64,000 nt of DNA. Source: Chitinophaga varians (lineage in GTDB: Bacteria; Bacteroidota; Bacteroidia; Chitinophagales; Chitinophagaceae). The stretch spans positions 1,426,001 through 1,490,000 of the forward strand of contig NZ_JABAIA010000002.1 in assembly GCF_012641275.1 (NCBI RefSeq), read 5' to 3'. Below the pieces are notes generated by a model. The model did not search any database and was not told the DNA's origin. It worked only from the letters and a program-made list of their open reading frames with translations. Of this stretch, positions 24,596-34,036 are shown one piece after another (the stretch's first letter is position 1; each line of letters begins with the position of its first letter). A program made the position numbers and the translations under genes.

Positions 24596-27073
24596 ATGAG
24601 ATCAATTTTGACAGCGTTTGCATTAACAGCAGGAATGATAAGCGCAGCGTTAACTTCCCAGGCACAAAACGGACCTAAAATAGCCGGTAAAGTCATCCGC
24701 ACCGGCGACCAACCAGTTGAATTTGCCACCGTAACCCTCTTAAAGGCCGGCGACTCTTCTCTTGTAAAAGGAGCTATCGCAGACATCAATGGTAAATATG
24801 AATTTGAACAGATAAAACAAGGTAAATACCTGATCGCGGCAGCAGCTGTAGGAATGAACAAAGCATACAGCAAGCCCTTTGAAGTGGGCACCACCGGCGT
24901 GACCGTCCCCGCTCTGGCCATGGATGCGGCTTCCAAAAGCCTGAAAGCAGTGGATGTTACCGCCCGCAAGCCTTTCGTTGAACAGAAAGCCGATAAAATG
25001 GTGGTGAACGTGGAAAGCAGCATCACCGCCGCCGGTGGTAACGCCATGGAAGTACTGGAGAAATCACCTACCATCAATGTAGATAAAGACGGTAACATCT
25101 CCATGAAGGGAAAAGGCGGCGTTATCATCATGATCGATGGTAAACCAACCAATATGTCTTCCCAGGAAGTGACAGAACTGCTGAAAAGCATGCCTGCTTC
25201 CAACGTAGAACAAATAGAACTGATTGCCAATCCTTCCGCCAAATATGATGCTGCCGGTAATGCGGGCATCATCAACCTGAAACTGAAAAAGAACAAGAAC
25301 TACGGCACCAACGGTAACGTGAGCCTGGCAGTGGCACAGGGCCTCAGGCCCCGTGGTAACGGTGGCATCAACCTGAACCACCGTAACGAAAACATGAACC
25401 TGTTCGGTTCCTATAACTACAGCCACCGCGAATCAGAACAAAACCTGGGCGTGTACCGTACGATGACCAACGACGGCCATTACCAGGTATTTGATCAGAA
25501 TAATATCGACAGATATAAATCAGACTATCATGCTGCCAAAGTGGGAATGGATTATTTCATCTCCAAAAAACATACAATCGGTGTGATGGCAGACCTGGCA
25601 CTCCGCGATCGTAACAGCCCGGCTGAGGCCTTCACCAAAATAGGCAACGGTTCCATCGTCGATTCTATCCTGCGTACTAATTCCACTGACAAAGGCAGGT
25701 GGCAGCGCGGCGCTTACAACGTGAACTACCGCGGTATCCTGGATTCTACCGGTAAAGAACTGAACATTGACCTGGACTATGCCCGCAACACCAACAAACA
25801 AACGTCATCCATCTTTGCAGTAAGCCGCGATGGCGCTGACAAAGGCATACTGGGCAGCGATACTTCCCGCAACAATCAGCCTTCCAGCATTGAAATCAAA
25901 ACCGCAAAAATAGATTACGTACATCCGTTGAAAGGCGGCGCCAAACTGGAAGCCGGTCTGAAAACCAGCTTCGTGACCACCGACAACGACGCCCGTTTTG
26001 ATTCCCTGCGCGTGGGCAACTGGATAAAAGATGAAAACCGTTCCAATCACTTTATCTATAAAGAAAACATCAATGCCGCTTATGTGAATTTCAGCAAACA
26101 GTTCAAAAAAGTACACGTACAGGTAGGGCTGCGCGGCGAGCAAACCCACATCAATGGCTATTCTGAATCAACACAAAAAGAACAGCTTAAAATAGTGAAA
26201 AATGATTCCAGCTATTTTAACCTGTTCCCCAGCGCTGCATTGACTTATGAGCTCAACAAGAACAACACGTTCGGACTGACGTACAGCCGTCGTATCCAGC
26301 GCCCGGACTATGAAGAGCTGAACCCGTTCGAGTCTTACCTCGACCGCTATACGAAACAAGCCGGTAACCCATACCTGCGGCCACAGTATTCCAACGCCTT
26401 TGAACTGACGCACACTTTTAAGGAATTCCTGATCACCTCACTGGGGTATACCCATACCAAAGATATGATGACAAGAATCCTGGAAGCAGCGGTGGACCCT
26501 GCCAGCGGAGATACTTCAGCCATCCGTTACCGTTACCAGAATGTGGCAAAGGCCGACAACTTCAGCCTGAACGTGTCAGTACCCGTTCCCATCACCAAAT
26601 GGTGGACATCCTTTACAACAGCATCTCTCTTGTATAATATGTATGAAACAGTGGTAGACAAAAATAACGTGAAACTCTCTTCCTTCGGTTTCTTTGGCCG
26701 TACACAACAGACTTTCACCCTCGCTAAAAACACCACTGCGGAACTTACATTCCTTTATGTAGCGCCACAGGTACTGGAAGAAGGCCTGTTCAAAATGAAA
26801 TCCATGTACTCCCTTGACCTGGGCTTACAACAGAAAGTAATGAAAGGTAAAGGAACGCTGAAACTGAGTGTGGCCGACATTTTCAATACGCAATACTTCC
26901 GTGGTTCATTTGACAATGCCGGCAGGACCACCGCGCTGGTCAGCAGAAACGATGTACGTCAGGTACGCCTTTCCTTCAACTACCGCTTCGGTAACAGCAA
27001 CGTGAAAGCTGCCCGTACCCGTGAGACAGGCCTGGAAGCAGAACAGAACCGCGTTAAACAGGGAGGAAACTAA
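24596..27073 (+). CDS. Outer-membrane beta-barrel receptor, tandem copy 1
   Basis: TonB-dependent-receptor-like protein of 825 aa. Signal peptide (1-23), carboxypeptidase-regulatory-like domain (about 27-100), plug-like domain (about 115-225, with MVVNVESSITAAGG and IDGKPTNMSSQ), then a long barrel of the OMP_b-brl_3 type ending in RLSFNYRFGN. No obvious TonB box and no SusD partner, so the ligand is unknown. It is nearly identical in its N-terminal third to the next gene and diverges in barrel segments. Upstream operators suggest repression; a terminator follows. Confidence 0.88.
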   Translation: MRSILTAFALTAGMISAALTSQAQNGPKIAGKVIRTGDQPVEFATVTLLKAGDSSLVKGAIADINGKYEFEQIKQGKYLIAAAAVGMNKAYSKPFEVGTTGVTVPALAMDAASKSLKAVDVTARKPFVEQKADKMVVNVESSITAAGGNAMEVLEKSPTINVDKDGNISMKGKGGVIIMIDGKPTNMSSQEVTELLKSMPASNVEQIELIANPSAKYDAAGNAGIINLKLKKNKNYGTNGNVSLAVAQGLRPRGNGGINLNHRNENMNLFGSYNYSHRESEQNLGVYRTMTNDGHYQVFDQNNIDRYKSDYHAAKVGMDYFISKKHTIGVMADLALRDRNSPAEAFTKIGNGSIVDSILRTNSTDKGRWQRGAYNVNYRGILDSTGKELNIDLDYARNTNKQTSSIFAVSRDGADKGILGSDTSRNNQPSSIEIKTAKIDYVHPLKGGAKLEAGLKTSFVTTDNDARFDSLRVGNWIKDENRSNHFIYKENINAAYVNFSKQFKKVHVQVGLRGEQTHINGYSESTQKEQLKIVKNDSSYFNLFPSAALTYELNKNNTFGLTYSRRIQRPDYEELNPFESYLDRYTKQAGNPYLRPQYSNAFELTHTFKEFLITSLGYTHTKDMMTRILEAAVDPASGDTSAIRYRYQNVAKADNFSLNVSVPVPITKWWTSFTTASLLYNMYETVVDKNNVKLSSFGFFGRTQQTFTLAKNTTAELTFLYVAPQVLEEGLFKMKSMYSLDLGLQQKVMKGKGTLKLSVADIFNTQYFRGSFDNAGRTTALVSRNDVRQVRLSFNYRFGNSNVKAARTRETGLEAEQNRVKQGGN

Positions 27074-27104
27074 AGATGGTTTTTTAGATATATAAGGATG
27101 GAAA

Positions 27105-27134
27105 AACGCGGCCCTTTTCGCCGGGGCTGCGTTT
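27105..27134 (+). terminator. Terminator-like hairpin after receptor copy 1
   Basis: Stem AACGCGGCCC with GGGCTGCGTT (27105-27114, 27124-27133, one G-T pair) but only a short T run. The same hairpin recurs after copy 2, so the duplicated unit includes it. Confidence 0.6.
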
Positions 27135-27255
27135 CTCTCCCACCTTAGAATAGCTGTTCGTCACAAAAAAGAGGAGTTTGGTGGAATTTAAAACAGGAAA
27201 AGCTGCCATCCCGATAACTTGGACCAAAAATCAGAAAATTCTAATCTACCCTCGT

Positions 27256-29730
27256 ATGAAATCAATTTTGACAGCGTTTGCATTAACAGCAGGAATGGTA
27301 AGCGCCGCATTCACTTCCCAGGCACAAAACGGACCTAAAGTGGCCGGTAAAGTTGTCCGCGCCGGCGAACAGCCTGTGGAATTCGCTACCATTACGCTTT
27401 TAAAAGCCGGCGACTCCTCCCTTGTAAAAGGTGCTATTGCAGATATCAACGGGAAATATGAATTTGAACAGATAAAACAAGGCAGGTACCTCATCGCGGC
27501 AGCAGCCGTAGGCATGAACAAAGCTTACAGCAAACCCTTTGAGCTGGGCGCTGCCGGCGTAACGGTCCCTGCGCTCTCCATGGAAGCTGCTTCCAAAAGC
27601 CTGAAAGCAGTAGACGTTACCGCCCGCAAGCCCTTTATAGAACAGAAAAACGATAGGATGGTGGTGAACGTGGAAAGCAGCATCACTGCCGCCGGCGGTA
27701 CCGCCATGGAGGTACTGGAGAAATCACCTACCATCAACGTAGACAAGGACGGTAACATTTCCATGAAAGGAAAAGGCGGCGTAGTAATCATGATTGATGG
27801 CAAACCCACTAATATGACCTCACAGGATGTGGCAGAACTACTGAAAAGCATGCCCGCGTCCAACCTGGAACAAATAGAGCTCATCGCCAATCCTTCCGCC
27901 AAATACGATGCTGCCGGTAATGCCGGGATCATCAACCTGAAATTGAAAAAGAATAAAAACTACGGAACCAACGGCAATCTGAACCTGGGCGTCTCCCAGG
28001 GCGAGAGAAGCCGTGCCAATGGCGGACTTAACCTGAACCATCGCAACGAAAAGGTAAACATCTTCGGTTCCTATAACTATAATCATCGGGATCAGAACCA
28101 GTGGCTGGGATTATACCGTACCATGACCAATGAAGGCCACTATCAGGTATTTGACCAGCAAACCAGCACGGACCAGAAATCTGATTATCAGGCAGGCAAA
28201 CTGGGCGTGGATTATTTCATCTCCAAAAATCATACACTTGGTGTAATGGCAGACCTGAGCCGCCGCGACCGCCTGATGCCCAGCGAGGCTGTGACCATGA
28301 TGGGCAACGGCAGCCGGCTAGACTCTGTGTTGCATACCAATACCGAAGAAAATGCAAGATGGGACCGTGGTGCCTACAACCTGAACTACCGCGGTATTCT
28401 TGATTCTACCGGTAAAGAGTTGAACGTTGACCTGGACTATGCGCGGATGACCCAGAAAGTCAACGCTTCCATATTGGCCTTCACCCGCGACGGCGCTGAC
28501 AAAGCGTTGCTTAACAGCGATACGTCCCGCAACGGCCAGCCTTCCAGCATCGATATTAAATCTGCAAAAATTGATTATGCGCACCCCTTGAAAGGCGGTG
28601 CCAAACTGGAAGCCGGCGCTAAAATCAGCTTCGTGACCACTGACAATGATGCCCGCTTCGACTCTCTGCGTACCGGCAACTGGATAAAAGATGAACGCCG
28701 CTCCAACCACTTTATTTATAAGGAGAACATCAACGCTGCTTATATCAACTTTAATAAGCAGTTCAAAAAGGTATATGTACAGGTGGGACTTCGTGGCGAA
28801 CAAACCCATATCAATGGTAACTCCACATTTACAAAAGACCAGCAGATGCAGGTGATCAAAAACGACTCCAGTTACTTCAACCTTTTTCCCAGCGCGGCCG
28901 TGAATTATCAGTTGAACAAGAACAATACCCTGGGCCTGACGTACAGCCGCCGTATTCAGCGTCCGGATTACGAAGAGCTGAATCCGTTTGAGTTCTACCT
29001 GGACCGTTATACAAAAATAACCGGTAACCCGGGCCTGAAGCCGCAGTATTCCAACGCTTTTGAGGTTACGCATACATTTAAGTCGTTTCTGACTACATCA
29101 TTGGCATATACGCATACAAAAGACATGATGACCAAGATCCTGGAAGCAGCGGTAGATCAGGCCAGCGGGGATACCACGGCTATACGTTACAGGTATCAGA
29201 ACGTAGCCAGGGCGGATGTTTTCAACCTGAACATCTCTGCACCGGTACCTGTCACCAAATGGTGGACGTCTTTCACCACGGTGTCCCTTACCTACAATAT
29301 GTACGAAACTGTGATCGATAAAAACAACGTGAAGTTGTCATCAGTCGGTTTCTTTGGACGCACCCAACAGACTTTCACCCTTACAAAAGACCTGAGCGCA
29401 GAAGCTGTTTTCTTCTATGTTTCTCCACAGGTAGCTGATGAAGGGCTGTTCAAAATGAAAGCCATGTATGGCCTGGACCTCGGTGTGCAGCAGAAAGTGC
29501 TGAAAGGTAAAGGTTCTGTAAAGCTGGGCGTGACTGATGTTTTCAGGACGAGTTATTTCCGTGGCTATTTCGAGAACCTGGGCCGCACCACTTCTGTATC
29601 AAATACATGGGATTCACGGCAGGTACGGCTTTCGTTCAACTATCGCTTCGGTAATAATAACGTCAAGGCCGCCCGTAATCGTCAAACCGGCCTGGAAGCA
29701 GAACAAAACCGTGTTAAAGGAGGAAACTAA
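27256..29730 (+). CDS. Outer-membrane beta-barrel receptor, tandem copy 2
   Basis: Same architecture as copy 1, 824 aa from ATG 27256; the frame is open from 27178 but the signal peptide MKSILTAFALTAGMVSAAF fixes the start. Signal peptide, regulatory-like domain and plug differ from copy 1 at few positions, while barrel segments around residues 310-350 and 420-450 differ more. The 182-bp intergenic stretch lacks the operators found before copy 1, so it may be read through from copy 1 or use an unseen promoter. Ligand unknown. Confidence 0.88.
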   Translation: MKSILTAFALTAGMVSAAFTSQAQNGPKVAGKVVRAGEQPVEFATITLLKAGDSSLVKGAIADINGKYEFEQIKQGRYLIAAAAVGMNKAYSKPFELGAAGVTVPALSMEAASKSLKAVDVTARKPFIEQKNDRMVVNVESSITAAGGTAMEVLEKSPTINVDKDGNISMKGKGGVVIMIDGKPTNMTSQDVAELLKSMPASNLEQIELIANPSAKYDAAGNAGIINLKLKKNKNYGTNGNLNLGVSQGERSRANGGLNLNHRNEKVNIFGSYNYNHRDQNQWLGLYRTMTNEGHYQVFDQQTSTDQKSDYQAGKLGVDYFISKNHTLGVMADLSRRDRLMPSEAVTMMGNGSRLDSVLHTNTEENARWDRGAYNLNYRGILDSTGKELNVDLDYARMTQKVNASILAFTRDGADKALLNSDTSRNGQPSSIDIKSAKIDYAHPLKGGAKLEAGAKISFVTTDNDARFDSLRTGNWIKDERRSNHFIYKENINAAYINFNKQFKKVYVQVGLRGEQTHINGNSTFTKDQQMQVIKNDSSYFNLFPSAAVNYQLNKNNTLGLTYSRRIQRPDYEELNPFEFYLDRYTKITGNPGLKPQYSNAFEVTHTFKSFLTTSLAYTHTKDMMTKILEAAVDQASGDTTAIRYRYQNVARADVFNLNISAPVPVTKWWTSFTTVSLTYNMYETVIDKNNVKLSSVGFFGRTQQTFTLTKDLSAEAVFFYVSPQVADEGLFKMKAMYGLDLGVQQKVLKGKGSVKLGVTDVFRTSYFRGYFENLGRTTSVSNTWDSRQVRLSFNYRFGNNNVKAARNRQTGLEAEQNRVKGGN

Positions 29731-29762
29731 AGATGGTTTTTTAGGTATATATAAGGATGGAT

Positions 29763-29795
29763 AACGCGGCCCTTTTCGTCAGGGCTGCGTTTTTT
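29763..29795 (+). terminator. Rho-independent terminator after receptor copy 2
   Basis: A 10-bp stem (29763-29772 with 29782-29791) is followed by T6; nearly the same hairpin as at 27105-27134, but with a better T run. The remaining gap to 30048 is very AT-rich with no gene seen. Confidence 0.82.
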
Positions 29796-30048
29796 ACCCA
29801 GGTTGCCTGGAAATCGTGTTTCGTCACAAAAAAACAGGGTTTGGTGGATTTTAAAACCGAAAAAGCCGGCTTCCCGGTAATTTTATAAAAAAATTTTAAA
29901 GAAAACATTATAGGTGTATATCTATATAAAATATTTATAATTAGATATTTAGATATGTTTTTCCCAAAGGGCTTTAGTATCAGTCGTAAAAAAACTCTAA
30001 AGAACGGCCTTAACGCGTGCAACCTTTTTTACAATCATTGTCTTTATA

Positions 30049-30615
30049 ATGAAAGCATCAGCCAATAACTTGAATCAGACGCAAATAGACGGGAATGTAA
30101 TAGACCGCTGCAAAAGAGGGGATGTTCGCGCATTTCGCGAACTGTATAATGCTTATGCGGCTGCCATGTACAACATCTGTTTGCGTATGACGGGTAATGT
30201 CAGTGATGCGGAAGACACCTTACAGGAGGCCTTCATACAGGTACACCGTAACATCGGCAAGCTGGAGCGCGAAGCGAGTGTGACAGCATGGATTAAAAGG
30301 ATAGTGGTCAACCACTGCCTGAATAATCTGAGAAAGAAAAAAGTGTACTTTGAAGAAGTGGAAGAAGTGGAAGTAGCAGAAGAAGTGGGTATAGACGAGG
30401 ATTCCTTCACGTGGACCGTGTCCGCTGTCAAATCAGCCATTCACGGGTTGCCGCAGGGATACCGCACCGTACTGAATCTGTATCTGTTTGAAGACTACTC
30501 TCACCGTGAGATCGCCGACATGATGGGGATTACGGAATCTACCGTGAAAACCCAGTACATGCGGGCCAAAGAGAAAGTAAGGCAAATTGTAAAACAGCAA
30601 AATCTTATTCGTTAA
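30049..30615 (+). CDS. ECF-type RNA polymerase sigma factor
   Basis: 188 aa with region 2 (about residues 25-90: AFRELYNAYAAAMYNICLRM ... DAEDTLQEAFIQVHRN) and region 4 HTH (about 130-180: HREIADMMGITESTVKTQ). An acidic linker of repeated Glu-Val lies between (about residues 102-115). The stop codon overlaps the next start as TAATG, so it is translationally coupled to a one-helix membrane protein, the usual sigma/anti-sigma layout. Targets are unknown; the downstream secreted proteins are candidates. Confidence 0.93.
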   Translation: MKASANNLNQTQIDGNVIDRCKRGDVRAFRELYNAYAAAMYNICLRMTGNVSDAEDTLQEAFIQVHRNIGKLEREASVTAWIKRIVVNHCLNNLRKKKVYFEEVEEVEVAEEVGIDEDSFTWTVSAVKSAIHGLPQGYRTVLNLYLFEDYSHREIADMMGITESTVKTQYMRAKEKVRQIVKQQNLIR

Positions 30616-31175
30616 TGCCGGAAAATTTTGAAAGTTTTATCCAACAGCACCGGGACGCGTTTGAGGAGCCCGGGCCCTCACCCAGAGTGTGGGACGCATT
30701 GGAAAGAGAGTTGGAGGGAGGCCGTAAAGGCAGAGTAGTTTCGCTGCTGGGCAAAAACTGGTTCAAAGCCGCCGTTATCGCAGTATTGCTGGTGAACGCC
30801 GCCGTACTGTTTTATATCGCCAGGCATAAACAACAGCAACAGCAGGACCTCGCTGTCGTGATACCGGAAATGCAGGATGCCAAAGTGTATTATTCCAACC
30901 GTATCAATGAAAAGCTGGAGCTCATCAACGCCTATCCGGCCAGTGAGCTGGGGCTGGACAGCGCCGCCAGACAAGAACTGCAGTTACGTAACGATACCTA
31001 TAAAACACTGGAGAATGAGCTGAAAAACAATCCGGGCAACCAAAGAATCCGGGGCGCCATGATCCGTTATTACCAGCTCAAACTGGAGCTGCTTGACAAA
31101 ATCCTCGAAGAGTTGCATGAAAAACATGCAGCTCCCACTACTCACACAAAAAAACAATATGAAGCTGAAATTTAG
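30615..31175 (+). CDS. Single-helix membrane protein, probable anti-sigma factor
   Basis: 186 aa: about 50 cytosolic residues, one membrane helix near 52-68 (AAVIAVLLVNAAVLFYI), then a periplasmic helical part. Overlaps the sigma gene by one base and the next gene by 17 bp. The zinc anti-sigma motif HxxxCxxC is absent, so the call rests on position and topology. It may hold the sigma factor at the membrane until an envelope signal arrives. Confidence 0.7.
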   Translation: MPENFESFIQQHRDAFEEPGPSPRVWDALERELEGGRKGRVVSLLGKNWFKAAVIAVLLVNAAVLFYIARHKQQQQQDLAVVIPEMQDAKVYYSNRINEKLELINAYPASELGLDSAARQELQLRNDTYKTLENELKNNPGNQRIRGAMIRYYQLKLELLDKILEELHEKHAAPTTHTKKQYEAEI

Positions 31176-32241
31176 TTTGCTGTTATGCCTTGTATTGCCG
31201 CTGTTCACTTTTGCCACCAATGGTGACGTAACGTATAAAAAAACCATCCGCAAAGAATTTACCGTTAGCGCCGGCACGGCTTTCAGCCTGAGCAACAAAT
31301 ATGGGAAGGTGGTATTCCACATCTGGGGGAAGAATGAAATCAAAGCGGCCATTACCATTACCGGCTTTGGTAAAAATGACCAGGAAGCACAGGGAATCAC
31401 CGAAAGCGTAAATATTGATGCCAATCAAAACGGCAACAACGTATCTATCAATACTTCCTATAACCCATCCAAATCAGGCGGGTCCTGGTTTTCCTGGGGC
31501 AGTAAAAAAGATTCCAAAGACTACGTCAATATAGACTACGATGTGTTTATCCCTGAAAGCCTTGCCAGGCTCAGGGTAGAGAACAGCTTCGGAGATGTGG
31601 TGGCCGATAAATTCAATTTCCCGGCAGAACTGCAACTTAATTATTGTTCTTATGATATCCGTGATGCGGCAGACCTGCAGCTGAGACTTAATTACTGTGA
31701 CAGGGGCCGTATCGGTAAAGCCAATAAAGTAGTGCTGAAAGGCAACTATTCCAACCTGAAGGCGGAGCAGCTGGACCTGTTGGACGTGAATTCCAACTAC
31801 AGCAACTATACCGTTACCAACCTGGGAACACTGAAGCTGGCCGCCAATTATGATGATTATAAGATTCAACGGGTGGAAAAAGTCAACGGCCATGTGGCCT
31901 TTTCAGATACCAACATCGGTGACCTGGTGACTGATATCTCCATGAAGGTCACCTACGGAGACCTGAACATCAAGAAGATAGTGCCCGGCTTTAAAGGTGC
32001 CGATCTGATACTGACGTTCTCCGACCTGAAATTAAACCTGCCACGCAGATTACCGCTGCAGCTGGATGTAGTGATTGTAAATGGCGATCTGAGCACCGGT
32101 GGTCTGGAACTGAAAAATGTCAATTCCAATAAAACGTCCAGCACCCTGATTTACAGAGCACAGTCAGGTGGTGGCAGCGAGGGATCGCCGGTCATCAAGA
32201 TAAAAGGCACTAACTCGGACGCTAGCCTGAACGCCTATTGA
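31159..32241 (+). CDS. Secreted DUF4097-like beta-helix protein
   Basis: Signal peptide (1-18), then about 340 residues of repeated beta strands (LRVENSFGDVVADKF, LQLNYCSYDIRDAADLQLRLNYC on both sides of a turn) typical of adhesin-like DUF4097 proteins. 360 aa from ATG 31159; the longer frame from 31093 lacks a signal peptide. It overlaps the anti-sigma gene by 17 bp, so it belongs to the sigma operon. Probably an exported, envelope-associated protein; exact role unknown. Confidence 0.75.
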   Translation: MKLKFSLLLCLVLPLFTFATNGDVTYKKTIRKEFTVSAGTAFSLSNKYGKVVFHIWGKNEIKAAITITGFGKNDQEAQGITESVNIDANQNGNNVSINTSYNPSKSGGSWFSWGSKKDSKDYVNIDYDVFIPESLARLRVENSFGDVVADKFNFPAELQLNYCSYDIRDAADLQLRLNYCDRGRIGKANKVVLKGNYSNLKAEQLDLLDVNSNYSNYTVTNLGTLKLAANYDDYKIQRVEKVNGHVAFSDTNIGDLVTDISMKVTYGDLNIKKIVPGFKGADLILTFSDLKLNLPRRLPLQLDVVIVNGDLSTGGLELKNVNSNKTSSTLIYRAQSGGGSEGSPVIKIKGTNSDASLNAY

Positions 32242-32317
32242 TCTTCATCTTTACATATGTATTCGCAACAAAGCCCATTCTAAAACCTGATTATAAATCA
32301 TCTCTAAAAAAACCACA

Positions 32318-33052
32318 ATGAAAACATTCTTTAAGTATGTAGTACCAGCCACCTTTTTAGTAGCACTCGTTGTGTCACTGGCTTCTTTCACCAATGTCCG
32401 TAATGAGCGCATCAGAGGCAATGGCCAAATGAAAACTGAAAGCCGGCCCGCCGGTAATTTTGATAAAATTTCCACTGGCGGTGTTTATAATATAGAACTG
32501 CAGCAAGGCAGCACCAACAGCATCCAGGTAGAAGCAGAAGCGAACCTGTTGCCCTACATTGAAACCAACATTTCCGGCGGAGAGCTGGAAGTGACCACCC
32601 GCAGAGGTATAAATATTGACCCGAGCAAAAAGATTACCGTGTATGTAACGATACAGCAGGTAAAAAGGCTGTCCGCCAGCGGCGCCTGCAGCTATACCGG
32701 TAAAGGCGTTATTAAATCAGACAACCTGAAGCTGGAATTCAGCGGTGCCACCCATGCTGACCTGAACCTGAATGCGAAAGACCTCGAAGTGGGCATGTCC
32801 GGAGCAAGCCGTGTTGATTTAAAAGGCAGTTGTGACAAGGTGGAATACAAAGCTTCCGGAGCAGCCAATATTGATGCGCTTGATTTTCAGACCCAGGAAG
32901 CAGCGGTAGGCATCTCTGGCAGCGGCGAAGCGAAAGTAGCCGTGGAGAAAAAACTGAACATCAGTGTGTCCGGTGTGGGCAAGGTAAGATATAAAGGAAA
33001 TCCGACCGTTAACCAGACCGTTTCCGGTATGGGCAACGTGCGCCAAATATAA
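32318..33052 (+). CDS. Head GIN domain (DUF2807) protein
   Basis: 244 aa. N-terminal signal peptide or anchor (about 1-22), then the DUF2807 domain with repeated short beta-helix strands: FDKISTGGVYNIELQQG, LSASGACSYTGKG, MSGASRVDLKG, VSGMGNVRQ. Putative exported auto-transporter-like adhesin fold. 76 bp after the DUF4097-like gene and probably the last gene of the ECF sigma operon; a terminator follows. Confidence 0.85.
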   Translation: MKTFFKYVVPATFLVALVVSLASFTNVRNERIRGNGQMKTESRPAGNFDKISTGGVYNIELQQGSTNSIQVEAEANLLPYIETNISGGELEVTTRRGINIDPSKKITVYVTIQQVKRLSASGACSYTGKGVIKSDNLKLEFSGATHADLNLNAKDLEVGMSGASRVDLKGSCDKVEYKASGAANIDALDFQTQEAAVGISGSGEAKVAVEKKLNISVSGVGKVRYKGNPTVNQTVSGMGNVRQI

Positions 33053-33083
33053 TTTTTTTTAGATTTAGATTTATATATGTCGG

Positions 33084-33108
33084 GCAGGTAGTTCACTACC
33101 TGCTTTTT
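33084..33108 (+). terminator. Rho-independent terminator after the DUF2807 gene
   Basis: Stem GCAGGTAG/CTACCTGC (33084-33091 with 33096-33103, loop TTCA) is followed by T5. Confidence 0.88.
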
Positions 33109-33114
33109 CTTTTC

Positions 33115-33122
33115 TATATTTG
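33115..33122 (+). promoter_or_regulatory. -7 promoter element of yajQ
   Basis: Perfect TATATTTG, 27 nt before the ATG and just after the preceding terminator. No TTTG -33 box at the usual spacing. Confidence 0.55.
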
Positions 33123-33149
33123 TCGTTCCAAGATAAAAAAAATTGAATT

Positions 33150-33641
33150 ATGCCGTCCTTTGATATTGTTAGCAAAGTAGATTTACAGACACTGGATAAT
33201 GCGGTTAACACTGTGAAGAAGGAGATCACCAACCGGTTTGATTTCAAAGGGTCACATGTGGTAATTGAACTGAACAAAAAAGACCTGGTGCTGAATATAG
33301 AAGTAGACAGTGATATGAAGCTGGGGCAGGTGCTGGACGTGCTGATTTCACGTTCCATGCGTCAGGGGCTGGAAGCCACCATTTACGACCAGAGCAAGGA
33401 ACCTTATCAGAGCGGAAAGGTATATAAGAAAGAAGTGCCCATCCGGAATGGTATCAAACAGGAAGACGCCAAAAAGATCGTGAAAATGATCAAAGATTCC
33501 GGATTAAAGGTACAGGCCGCCATTATGGACGATATTGTACGGGTAACCGGCAAAAAAATAGATGATTTACAGGATGTTATACAGGCATGCAGGGAAGCCA
33601 ATCTGGGCATACCGTTGCAGTATATTAATATGAAATCCTGA
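33150..33641 (+). CDS. YajQ family nucleotide-binding protein
   Basis: 163 aa, two ferredoxin-like subdomains. The start MPSFDIVSKVDLQTLDNAV, the middle RFDFKGSH and the end REANLGIPLQYINMK are diagnostic. Homologues bind RNA or GTP, and one in Xanthomonas binds cyclic di-GMP; which applies here is not known. It has its own -7 element and lies upstream of rpmE2, which has a separate promoter. Confidence 0.92.
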   Translation: MPSFDIVSKVDLQTLDNAVNTVKKEITNRFDFKGSHVVIELNKKDLVLNIEVDSDMKLGQVLDVLISRSMRQGLEATIYDQSKEPYQSGKVYKKEVPIRNGIKQEDAKKIVKMIKDSGLKVQAAIMDDIVRVTGKKIDDLQDVIQACREANLGIPLQYINMKS

Positions 33642-33657
33642 TTTTTTTACAATAAAC

Positions 33658-33688
33658 TTTGGGTGTTAAAGAAATTTAGTTACCTTTG
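33658..33688 (+). promoter_or_regulatory. rpmE2 promoter (TTTG-N19-TACCTTTG)
   Basis: TTTG at 33658-33661, a 19-nt spacer and a perfect -7 box TACCTTTG at 33681-33688. The leader would be about 24 nt. One of the best matches to the phylum promoter in this window. Confidence 0.8.
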
Positions 33689-33715
33689 CACCCTGTATTT
33701 ACAATAATATTTGAT

Positions 33716-33967
33716 ATGAAACAGGGAATCCATCCGGAAAATTACAGATTTGTGGTATTTAAAGATATGTCAAACGGACACAGCTTTTTAAGCCGTTCCA
33801 CTGCTCCTTCCAAAGAAACTGTAAAGTGGGAAGATGGCAATGAGTATCCGTTGATTAAGTTGGAAATTTCCAATACTTCTCACCCTTTCTATACTGGTAA
33901 GAATGTGTTGGTGGATACCGCAGGACGTATCGACAAATTCAACAAACGCTACGCTAAAAAAGCATAG
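33716..33967 (+). CDS. rpmE2: Ribosomal protein bL31, type B
   Basis: 83-aa large-subunit protein. [17 protein letters not shown] and SFLSRSTA are typical of type B, and no zinc-binding cysteines are present, so this is the zinc-independent form. The frame is open from 33686 but the promoter and family start fix ATG 33716. Monocistronic with promoter and terminator. Confidence 0.95.
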   Translation: MKQGIHPENYRFVVFKDMSNGHSFLSRSTAPSKETVKWEDGNEYPLIKLEISNTSHPFYTGKNVLVDTAGRIDKFNKRYAKKA

Positions 33968-33993
33968 TTGTTTACAACAATATTTTTATAAAG

Positions 33994-34023
33994 AATCCCA
34001 TCGGCTTATCGATGGGATTTTTT
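33994..34023 (+). terminator. Rho-independent terminator after rpmE2
   Basis: A 10-bp stem (33994-34003 with 34010-34019) is followed by T6. Confidence 0.9.
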
Positions 34024-34036
34024 ATTTTTAACCACT

